12,793 nucleotides of DNA from Candidatus Sabulitectum sp. (GTDB lineage: Bacteria; Fermentibacterota; Fermentibacteria; Fermentibacterales; JCC-6). The notes under the pieces are model-generated. The model saw only the letters and a program-made list of their open reading frames with translations. It was not told the origin of the DNA and did no database searches. Positions 7,168 to 12,793 of the stretch are shown one piece after another; within the stretch, counting starts at the first letter, position 1; every line of letters starts with the position of its first letter. The stretch is taken from NCBI GenBank assembly GCA_029940175.1, contig JAOZRM010000077.1, forward strand, positions 1 to 12,793, written 5' to 3'. The translations under genes were made by a program, and so were the position numbers.

Positions 7168-7187
7168 ATTCCCTCCCTGCTGTGAAA

Positions 7188-7217
7188 TATATAGACGTCT
7201 TCTTCCACAGGTATCAA
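7188..7217 (-). promoter_or_regulatory. Candidate promoter of the 169-residue secreted protein gene
   Basis: On the minus strand TTGATA (7217-7212, 5 of 6) and TATATA (7193-7188, 4 of 6) are 18 bp apart. The -35 begins immediately after the toxin stop codon. The predicted start near 7181 would leave about 14 nt of leader with the ribosome binding site. An AT-rich chance match cannot be excluded. Confidence 0.4.
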
Positions 7218-7625
7218 TTAATGTCCAACAAGGTTGGTTTGAACACGGAGTTCTCTGCATAGACGAATAAGCTTCTTATCTCTCGTCAACAAAATACCGC
7301 CACTCCTTCTTGCACACACAAGATAAAGCAAGTCATACACTGAATGATTATTAAGAATTGCTTCATGCAAAGCTTCTTTCCACAAATCTGCTGCTGGAAT
7401 AAATTTGTCAATAATCAGTATTCCTGTTTCCGCCAGATATGATGACTGTGAATGAGAATAACCAGCTTGCTTGTGATACTTCCACGCTACATTTGCTACT
7501 TCCGAAATGTAAATGTCTGGAGCTAAGATAGCATCTGCATTCTTTAAAATTGCTGAGAACTCATTGTTTGAGTCCTTTTGCAAAACAACATCAACAGCAG
7601 CAGAAACATCCAGAACTGCTATCAT
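7218..7625 (-). CDS. vapC: PIN-domain toxin (VapC/FitB type)
   Basis: A 135-residue PIN domain with the expected acidic set: D6 (AVLDVSAAV), E42 (YISEVANVAW), D98 (SVYDLLYLVCA) and D116 (LLTRDKKL). It is predicted to be a metal-dependent ribonuclease toxin of a type II system; the target RNA is unknown. The start codon overlaps the antitoxin stop as ATGA (7625-7622), a standard coupling arrangement. It differs clearly from the VapC at 1266-1667 (for example VYDLLYLVCA against PIDCMIASVA), so the two modules are not recent duplicates. The region looks by eye somewhat more A+T-rich than the flanking genes, which would fit acquisition by transfer; I did not compute composition. Confidence 0.9.
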   Translation of the reverse strand: MIAVLDVSAAVDVVLQKDSNNEFSAILKNADAILAPDIYISEVANVAWKYHKQAGYSHSQSSYLAETGILIIDKFIPAADLWKEALHEAILNNHSVYDLLYLVCARRSGGILLTRDKKLIRLCRELRVQTNLVGH

Positions 7626-7864
7626 CTGTCTCTATCTGATCTGACAAGAGAAACAGGATCAACCATGCTGGAGTCAGGCAGGGTCTTTAAAGCTATCCTT
7701 GCCAGTAAAGCCTTTCTTCTGGTTTTGTTGTTGGCGTGTAACCTCAACGCTTCTTTCAAAAGTGAAATGGTCTGTTGTGCAATACTGCGACTTTCCTTTT
7801 CTGCCAGCATAACCAGACTGACATAAACATCCTCAGGCAGATCTCGGACTTGAAGAGTTGGCAT
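7622..7864 (-). CDS. FitA/VapB-like ribbon-helix-helix antitoxin
   Basis: An 80-residue antitoxin. The N-terminus MPTLQVRDLPEDVYVSL followed by LAEKESRSIAQQTISLLKEAL is a typical FitA/StbC-type ribbon-helix-helix: one DNA-contacting strand and two helices. The C-terminus ends LVRSDRDR; the basic/acidic tail is the part that usually enters the PIN active site, with the Arg blocking the metal-binding pocket. GGGAGG lies 6 nt before the ATG. It is the first gene of the pair and overlaps the toxin by 4 nt. Expression is probably autoregulated at the promoter at 7884-7911, where two GCATGC palindromes lie around the -10. Confidence 0.9.
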   Translation of the reverse strand: MPTLQVRDLPEDVYVSLVMLAEKESRSIAQQTISLLKEALRLHANNKTRRKALLARIALKTLPDSSMVDPVSLVRSDRDR

Positions 7865-7876
7865 AAATTACCTCCC

Positions 7877-7911
7877 GCATGCAATATTACATCATTAAGC
7901 ATGCATGTCAA
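7877..7911 (-). promoter_or_regulatory. Promoter and probable operator of the second toxin-antitoxin pair
   Basis: On the minus strand a consensus TTGACA (7911-7906) is followed after 16 bp by TAATAT (7889-7884). Two identical palindromes GCATGC (7899-7904 and 7877-7882) lie one inside the spacer and one at the expected start site, 22 bp apart centre to centre, close to two helical turns. A ribbon-helix-helix antitoxin binding both would block polymerase. The promoter is well supported; the operator is inferred. Confidence 0.65.
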
Positions 7912-7930
7912 TTATTAACACTCATAAGTA

Positions 7931-7963
7931 CTCCAGCAGTAATCTCATGATTGCCTGCTGGAG
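7931..7963. terminator. Strong stem-loop downstream of the E3-like gene
   Basis: CTCCAGCAG (7931-7939) pairs perfectly with CTGCTGGAG (7955-7963), and AATC/GATT (7941-7944, 7949-7952) adds 4 bp inside across a small internal loop. It lies 41 nt past the minus-strand stop at 8005 and before the toxin-antitoxin promoter, so it most likely ends the E3-like transcript. The T-run (TTTTCTT) is on the plus-strand side, where no gene reads in; on the minus side the tract is poor. Confidence 0.55.
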
Positions 7964-8004
7964 TTTTCTTGATATTCCTTGCGCGGGATTACTCTCCTAT
8001 TTTT

Positions 8005-9408
8005 TTAACTTTTCCTGCAAACAGGAATTTCAGGACCTGACTCCCTCTTTTCTATTTTGTTTGCTGCAACTCTGAGTGCAGCTCTGATGCCTTCTTCTGT
8101 AACCGGATGGTAGAAGTTAAGTTCAAGTGCCTCGAATACCGTAAGACCTCGCTGTATGGCCCATGAGATTGAATGAGCCAGATGCTCTCCATCAGGAATT
8201 GCCATTTCAGCACCAATGAGTTTGCCGCTGTCTTTTTCGGCATAAATTCTTAACATTCCATGATTCTGCAAAGCGGTCATAGCTCTGGCCTGCCCGGAGT
8301 AGTCCATGGCACCTATCACTGTGTTCTCCATGTCGAGGTCTGCGAATTTTGTACCTGCTGCAGCGATGTTGGGGTGGGTGAATACAATGCCGATGAAGGT
8401 TCTGCGACAGTAACTCTGTATGCTGTCCTTTATGCTGTTCACACCTGCTATGTGTCCATCATCTGCTGCTTCAGCCAGAAGCGGAATCCTGGTATTTACA
8501 TCTCCTGCGATAAATACAGGCAGGTTGCCAACCTGCATGGTGTTATGGTTAAATTCCGGGATTCCCATTGCGTTCAGAGGAACACCCAGATTCTCCATGT
8601 GGAGACCTGCTGTGTTGGGTTTTCTTCCAACTGAAACAAGTACCTTCTCAACCGATACTTCTATATCCCCGGACCTAACCAATATTCTCTTTGAACCATC
8701 CTCTTCAAGTGTTACTCTGCTTTCCAGGTGAATTGGAAATTCCTCTCCCAGAAGCTTTACTGCAGATGCCGCAACCTCGGGGTCGGTGATACCACCAATA
8801 GTACTAAGTGCGTCAAAGCCTGTAACTTCAACACCAAGTCGGCTGAAGGCCTGTGCCATTTCCAGACCGATAGCACCAAGACCCACTACTGCCAGACTTC
8901 CGGGCAGGTGATCCATTTCAAAAAGCTCTTCATTGGTAACGATACGATCACCGAATTTTTTCCATGGCTCAGGCATTATCGGGGTTGAACCAGTTGCAAT
9001 GATCAAAGCCTTTGTTTGTATCTGCTCTCCGTTGACCTCCACAAGATTCGGGGTCAGGATCTTGGCTCTTCCTGAGATATTCTTGTCCCCAAGATTATTC
9101 GTTGCCCTCATAACACTTGATACAAACTTGTCTCTGAGGCCTCTTGCTCTTTTCAGTACGGCTTTTCCATCAACTTCAATTGATCCGGTAAGCTTGAAAC
9201 CCATCTCTTCATAAAGGTGTCGCTTGTGGTAGATATCCGCAGCCTCGATAAGCATTTTTGATGGCATACAGCCAATTCTGGCGCAAGTGGTACCATATGG
9301 TCCATCATTTATTATCACAAAGTTTTCTGTTCTTTTCCTTACATGACCAAGGGCGGAGAGCCCTGCTGTACCGGCACCTATTATCACTACATCAACTTTT
9401 CTAAGCAT
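8005..9408 (-). CDS. Dihydrolipoamide dehydrogenase (E3)-like pyridine nucleotide-disulfide oxidoreductase
   Basis: A full-length 467-residue FAD enzyme of the E3/glutathione reductase family. Seen in order: FAD-binding GAGTAG (11-16); redox-active disulfide C42/C47 in GTTCARIGCMPSK; ATGS (138-141); second nucleotide-binding GLGAIG (176-181); GRKPN (261-265); AGD (301-303) at the second FAD contact; and a C-terminal dimerisation domain with the catalytic dyad H434/E439 in YHPVTEE. Family members use NAD(P)H and FAD to exchange electrons with a dithiol such as dihydrolipoamide. No E1, E2, glycine-cleavage or lipoylation gene is nearby, and the extra N-terminal cysteines of mercuric reductase are absent, so the physiological substrate is open. 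AGAGGAT lies just upstream of the ATG. The gene follows the M1 peptidase gene by 92 nt. Confidence 0.9.
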   Translation of the reverse strand: MLRKVDVVIIGAGTAGLSALGHVRKRTENFVIINDGPYGTTCARIGCMPSKMLIEAADIYHKRHLYEEMGFKLTGSIEVDGKAVLKRARGLRDKFVSSVMRATNNLGDKNISGRAKILTPNLVEVNGEQIQTKALIIATGSTPIMPEPWKKFGDRIVTNEELFEMDHLPGSLAVVGLGAIGLEMAQAFSRLGVEVTGFDALSTIGGITDPEVAASAVKLLGEEFPIHLESRVTLEEDGSKRILVRSGDIEVSVEKVLVSVGRKPNTAGLHMENLGVPLNAMGIPEFNHNTMQVGNLPVFIAGDVNTRIPLLAEAADDGHIAGVNSIKDSIQSYCRRTFIGIVFTHPNIAAAGTKFADLDMENTVIGAMDYSGQARAMTALQNHGMLRIYAEKDSGKLIGAEMAIPDGEHLAHSISWAIQRGLTVFEALELNFYHPVTEEGIRAALRVAANKIEKRESGPEIPVCRKS

Positions 9409-9433
9409 TACAAATCCTCTTTCTCTGCTTACA

Positions 9434-9461
9434 TTTATAGAATCAGGGGCGGTTTTGCCAC
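9434..9461 (-). promoter_or_regulatory. Candidate promoter of the E3-like gene, overlapping a stem-loop
   Basis: On the minus strand GTGGCA (9461-9456, 4 of 6) and TATAAA (9439-9434, 5 of 6) are 16 bp apart, giving a leader of about 20 nt. The -35 lies inside the hairpin at 9442-9468. A plausible but unproven separate promoter. Confidence 0.35.
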
Positions 9462-9468
9462 CCCCGAT
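9442..9468 (-). terminator. Stem-loop downstream of the M1 peptidase gene
   Basis: Read as minus-strand RNA, 9468-9442 forms a continuous 11-bp stem with a 5-nt CAAAA loop and two G.U pairs (AUCGGGGGUGG against CCGCCCCUGAU). On the plus strand the same two positions are mismatches, so the structure suits the peptidase transcript, whose stop is 32 nt upstream. Only a weak U content follows (UCUAUAAAUG). Confidence 0.5.
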
Positions 9469-9500
9469 ATTATGGAATACTGCTTAATATACTATCAGTT

Positions 9501-11363
9501 TCAGTCGCTTAGAATAACTACTGATGATGAATCTTTGAGTTCACCGAACTCAACAAGAATTCGGTAATTTCCTGCTGGTAGATTAGAAGTGTCCAGAAGA
9601 GGAGACATTGCAGTTATCTCTGATTCAAGAACACACCTGCCAGTCATATCGAAAAGGCTTGCAGTAAACTGACCGTGATGCAACCATCCCACAGAAACGC
9701 TGCTTCTTGCAGGATTTGGAAAAACTGTAACATCCGACCTGTCTGAAGGTATTTCCCCTTCTTCAATCCCAGTCTGTAAACCGGCTCTTAAAATCCAGTT
9801 GTTCGGATCAAGTGTTACTGAGACAGGTTCAAAATCTACGGTGAATATTTGATTATCACTTACAACATCATTCCACATAACAATAAGTGTATCCTCAGAA
9901 GTTCCTTCAATAAGAAGATCCACCGGCATTTCAAAAACAGGACCTATCGTTTGAATCTGATTAATTGTAATGTCCACATCCCACTGAGAACCTGCATGCT
10001 GGTAATCCCACAAAAGTTGATAATTGGGATAACCCCAGTCGTATACCCAGGTGTCGAAGAACCAGTTGAGATCATCTCCGTATTCAGCCTCAAAAGCAGT
10101 GATCAGGTCAGCGGTTGTTGTTGAACCATATGCATTCACTGAAAGGTAACTGCGAAGACCATCAAAGAAAACATCATCTCCCAATACATGCCGTAACATG
10201 TGCATTACACTGCCGCCCTTTTTATAAACAGTATTGGTCCAGTAATCTTCTGCTGGAACAATTGGAAACATCTGGCCGGAATTAAGGTATGACTGCATGG
10301 TTTCAAGAGTGTAGTCGGCATAAGCAGCTTCCCCATACTGCCACTCTTCCCATACTGCCTCGCTGTATGTTGCAAAACCCTCTGCAAGCCATATTTCAGA
10401 CCAGTCCTCTTCGGTTACAAGGTTACCCCACCAGTGATGGGCTATCTCATGAGCGACAATCGGTTCGTGGGTTACCAGAGTGAAAGGAATTGTGTTGTGT
10501 TCACAAAATCCCCCTCCTGTCATCAGGAAAGGAAAACCGAGATTTTCACCCCAGGGATAGGCTCCGTATTTCTCTTCAAAACAGTCCATCATCAGGTTAA
10601 CATTACCGAATATCTGTTCAATGTACCCGGCATATTCAGCTGGTGTATAGTATTTTATCCAATCGTACGTGGTATCATCCACAACGATGTAATCCGAAAC
10701 TGCCAAAGCCCATATGTAGAGAGATATCTCCTCTGGATGGTTCCAGTAATATGTTGTGGTACCGCCCTCTGTCTCTACATTAACAAGTTCACCACAGCTT
10801 ACTGCAAACAGAGTATCAGTAACAGTTATGCTTGTATTTATGGAAGCCTTGTCATAGATATCGTCCCAGCATGGAAACACCCACCTGCCGGATGCCGGTT
10901 CCATACCCACGGTGAAATGAGTGATATGATCAACCAGAGGCTCATTCCAGAAGAAGCCGCCAAACCCACTGTTGGCAGGTGAGCCGGAGTATGATAGCCA
11001 CACAGTGCAGGTATCTCCTGTATTAAGCTGCGTTGACAGATCCACGGTAACAAAACTGTCTACCTGTCCGAAAGAAAGGACCCCCTGAGAATCCCATACT
11101 GAATCAACAGAAAGTGAAATGAGATCAAGTGTTATCTGATCAAGACCGCTCTCTTCACTTTGAAAATGGATACCGGCAGTACCCTCGAGTTCCTCAATAC
11201 CCTCATAGAGCTCCATGGCCACATCATAATGCAGTACGTCATAGGAATGTGCGCCTCTTGCCTGAAGATCAGAAGAGAGAACATCAATTTTTGAACTGTA
11301 GTTCCTGTCAGGAAATGGGATTACAGCGGCAATAGTGAGAATTACACCGATAAATGTCATCAT
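9501..11363 (-). CDS. Secreted M1-family zinc aminopeptidase with C-terminal sorting-like domain
   Basis: A 620-residue protein. The zinc site HEIAHHWWGN (H305, E306, H309) with E328 in LAEGFATY 18 residues after the HExxH motif is diagnostic of M1 (gluzincin) peptidases, which remove N-terminal amino acids. A Tyr in the VYKKGG stretch (about 395) is the likely transition-state Tyr. The exopeptidase motif, GGMEH or GAMEN in relatives, reads GFCEHN here (E288 kept). A hydrophobic N-terminus (MMTFIGVILTIAAVIP) acts as a signal peptide. The last 75 or so residues resemble a type IX secretion sorting domain: VTVFPNPARSSVSV, LFDMTGRCV, LPAGNYRI. AAGGAAC precedes the ATG. The gene follows the M18 peptidase gene by 247 nt and precedes the E3-like gene. 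The role is probably extracellular peptide digestion; surface attachment through the sorting domain is inferred. Confidence 0.93.
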   Translation of the reverse strand: MMTFIGVILTIAAVIPFPDRNYSSKIDVLSSDLQARGAHSYDVLHYDVAMELYEGIEELEGTAGIHFQSEESGLDQITLDLISLSVDSVWDSQGVLSFGQVDSFVTVDLSTQLNTGDTCTVWLSYSGSPANSGFGGFFWNEPLVDHITHFTVGMEPASGRWVFPCWDDIYDKASINTSITVTDTLFAVSCGELVNVETEGGTTTYYWNHPEEISLYIWALAVSDYIVVDDTTYDWIKYYTPAEYAGYIEQIFGNVNLMMDCFEEKYGAYPWGENLGFPFLMTGGGFCEHNTIPFTLVTHEPIVAHEIAHHWWGNLVTEEDWSEIWLAEGFATYSEAVWEEWQYGEAAYADYTLETMQSYLNSGQMFPIVPAEDYWTNTVYKKGGSVMHMLRHVLGDDVFFDGLRSYLSVNAYGSTTTADLITAFEAEYGDDLNWFFDTWVYDWGYPNYQLLWDYQHAGSQWDVDITINQIQTIGPVFEMPVDLLIEGTSEDTLIVMWNDVVSDNQIFTVDFEPVSVTLDPNNWILRAGLQTGIEEGEIPSDRSDVTVFPNPARSSVSVGWLHHGQFTASLFDMTGRCVLESEITAMSPLLDTSNLPAGNYRILVEFGELKDSSSVVILSD

Positions 11364-11510
11364 TGTGAGTTCCTTTCAAGACCAGAATCCCGATCTCAAC
11401 TGTGCGGCGTGAACAGGGCGTATTATTTCCTACTGCAAACATAGTCTTTTAAGGTCGGATTATCCAAATTCAGCCAGCTGAAATACATGCAAATGTATCT
11501 GATTAACAGA

Positions 11511-11536
11511 TGAGGGGCAGCTCAAGCCGCCCCTCA
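11511..11536. terminator. GC-rich stem-loop between the M18 and M1 peptidase genes
   Basis: TGAGGGGC (11511-11518) pairs perfectly with GCCCCTCA (11529-11536) around a 10-nt loop. It is the second hairpin downstream of the M18 stop. No U-run follows on the minus strand (TCTGTTAATC), so it may be a backup terminator or an mRNA end-stabilising structure. Confidence 0.45.
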
Positions 11537-11558
11537 AATCAAAACATTGATAGCTACT

Positions 11559-11585
11559 AGAAAGGGCCACATTTGTGACCCTTCT
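11559..11585 (-). terminator. Stem-loop just downstream of the M18 aminopeptidase gene
   Basis: Read as minus-strand RNA, AGAAGGGUCAC and GUGGCCCUUUCU pair over about 11 bp around an AAAU loop with one U.G pair and one bulged U. The U.G is a mismatch on the plus strand, so it fits the M18 transcript, whose stop is 25 nt upstream. The sequence after it (AGTAGCTATC) is not U-rich. Confidence 0.5.
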
Positions 11586-11610
11586 CTTATCATGTTTTTT
11601 CTATCTGGAT

Positions 11611-12793
11611 TTATGTAGAGATTGCTATATGCCCTTCAAGGTGAACCCTCATACAGTTGATCATGTTCTTGTGATCAACAGTTCCCGCCATCTCTCTTAC
11701 CGAGTGCATGGAGAGCATGGGATTGCCAACGTCAACCGTAGGAATGCCGGTACCTGTAGCGGCTATAGGCCCAAGGGTTCCCCCGCTTCTACCATCGGCA
11801 CGGGAAACAAACTTCTGAATGGGACTTTCTGCAAGTTCAGCACACTTCATGAAGTAGGCTGAAGTTCTTGCACTTGAAGCATAGCTGCCCCCTGCTGACA
11901 TCTTTATTGCCGGGCCCTTGTTCAGCTGTGGTTTGGAAAGCTTGCTGTGCTTGCCTGCCCAGCCAGGGTGAATTGCATGAACACAGTCCGCACTTACGTT
12001 GATGCTGCGGCTGCATGCTCTGAAAAAATCGTCTCTGGAGCCTGAAATACGTTCAAGTACTCTCTCCATGAATGGAGAGGCTGCTCCGTTAACAGTTCTT
12101 GAACCGATCTCCTCGTTGTCGAAAAGGAAAACCACCGCTGTGGAGCCAGCTGATTCTGTTTCGGTAATGGCCACCAGAGCAGCATGGGTACTGGCCTGAT
12201 TATCTATTCCAGCCGCTATAAGGTAGTTATCATTAATTCCATTCAGTGCCGGCTTCTGAACGTCAAACACTTCACCTGAAAAATCGATCATCTGCTCAAC
12301 TTTGATATCTGCAGCATTTGCGATCATTTCTTTCAGAAGATCGTAGTCATTTTCATCATCACCGAAGACAAGAAGAAGCTGATCTTCAGCGTTTGCTTTG
12401 AAACCATCCTTGTTAGCTGTACGGTTCAGGTGAATGGCAGGTGATGGAAATCTGACCACGGGTTTGTCTATTTTGAAAAGCCTGGTTGTCAGGCAGTCGT
12501 TTTCCATGAATGAGACATTCCCGGCAATGCCCAGGTCTCTATCGAACCATGTTGCTACGGTAGGACCACCGTAAATTTCAACTCCAAGTGTTGAGAGACC
12601 CTCTGTATAGGCATATGGTTCCGGTTTCAATCTGAAACCCGGTGCATCTGTATGGGTGCCGATTATCCTGAAGCCTGCATCTGCAACAGGTCTGCTTCCC
12701 ACGATAAATGCTGCAAGGGTGGAAGCAGAGTCGATGACGAAACACTTGTCGCCGGTGCTCAGGTTCCATTCATCACTCATGTGAATCTCTTTG
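11611..12793 (-). CDS. M18-family (aspartyl-type) aminopeptidase, N-terminus cut by right edge
   Basis: The frame is open from the right edge to the stop at 11611 (394 codons counted from 12792, including the stop). An ATG at 12780 would give 389 residues, but M18 enzymes are usually about 420-480 residues, and the four codons before it (KEIH) continue the family's conserved lead-in to EWNLSTGDKCFV, so the true start is probably outside the window. Numbering from that ATG, the two-zinc site residues are visible: H43 and D45 (THTDAPGFRLKP), D193 (GIDNQAS), E223/E224 (FDNEEIGS) and H359 (MLSMHSVRE). ADCVHAIHPG (about 270-280) matches the family's ADxxHAxHPN segment, with Gly replacing Asn. These are cytoplasmic, dodecameric enzymes removing N-terminal, often acidic, residues. 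No signal peptide can be judged because the N-terminus is missing. Two stem-loops follow the gene. Confidence 0.93.
   Translation of the reverse strand, partial: KEIHMSDEWNLSTGDKCFVIDSASTLAAFIVGSRPVADAGFRIIGTHTDAPGFRLKPEPYAYTEGLSTLGVEIYGGPTVATWFDRDLGIAGNVSFMENDCLTTRLFKIDKPVVRFPSPAIHLNRTANKDGFKANAEDQLLLVFGDDENDYDLLKEMIANAADIKVEQMIDFSGEVFDVQKPALNGINDNYLIAAGIDNQASTHAALVAITETESAGSTAVVFLFDNEEIGSRTVNGAASPFMERVLERISGSRDDFFRACSRSINVSADCVHAIHPGWAGKHSKLSKPQLNKGPAIKMSAGGSYASSARTSAYFMKCAELAESPIQKFVSRADGRSGGTLGPIAATGTGIPTVDVGNPMLSMHSVREMAGTVDHKNMINCMRVHLEGHIAIST

Noticed and set aside
10434..10982. 182-residue plus-strand open frame
   Set aside because: It is antisense to the M1 peptidase, which has intact catalytic motifs and continuous coding; the antisense product has no recognisable features.
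11483..11498. Small inverted repeat ATACAT-gcaa-ATGTAT upstream of the M1 peptidase gene
   Set aside because: A 6-bp AT-rich stem is likely by chance in an intergenic region and is not tied to a recognisable promoter.
12778..12780. ATG as the true start of the M18 aminopeptidase
   Set aside because: The frame remains open to the right edge, the upstream codons fit the conserved lead-in, the protein would lack the usual N-terminal 40 or so residues, and no ribosome binding site is visible in the few bases available. Treated as partial.
1..12793. Possible mobile element, CRISPR array, tRNA or phage gene
   Set aside because: No transposase or integrase, terminal repeats, regularly spaced direct repeats, or tRNA-like cloverleaf was found. 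The two toxin-antitoxin pairs alone are not evidence of an island.

Overview
The window looks like chromosomal DNA of a Gram-negative bacterium, most likely from the FCB group (Bacteroidota, Fibrobacterota and related candidate phyla). The main clue is the M1 metallopeptidase at 9501-11363, which ends in a type IX secretion-like C-terminal sorting domain (motif VFPNPA). Supporting clues are a lipoprotein signal, several Sec signal peptides and strong GGAGG-type ribosome binding sites. An uncultivated lineage is my inference; no rRNA or other marker gene is present to fix the phylum. No tRNA, rRNA, CRISPR array, transposase or phage gene was found.

Left end (1-1667): a minus-strand pair, an ECF sigma factor (396-959) and a two-helix membrane protein that runs off the left edge, overlapping by 20 nt. 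Diverging from it is a VapBC toxin-antitoxin pair (1067-1667). The vapB promoter carries a perfect 9-bp inverted repeat, a likely autoregulatory operator. Middle (1748-5375): a calcium-loop lipoprotein of a family without assigned function, then, divergently, a large PDZ-like/multi-TM/GAF/PP2C (RsbU-type) signalling phosphatase.

Next (5404-7864), all minus strand: a FitAB/VapBC-type antitoxin and PIN toxin, followed by two small secreted proteins I do not recognise, each with its own candidate sigma70-like promoter. Right end (8005-12793), all minus strand: an E3-like pyridine nucleotide-disulfide flavoprotein with no dehydrogenase-complex partners nearby, the M1 peptidase, and an M18 aminopeptidase cut by the right edge.

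The content is mostly ordinary: two toxin-antitoxin modules, a sigma-factor unit, one signalling phosphatase, peptidases and secreted orphans. No clear new multi-gene system is visible. The best leads are the sigma/membrane-protein pair, the orphan lipoprotein, the PP2C sensor without local partners, and a recurring set of stem-loops just downstream of stop codons that lack the usual U-tract. Some of these fold better as RNA of the coding strand, because mismatches become G.U pairs.
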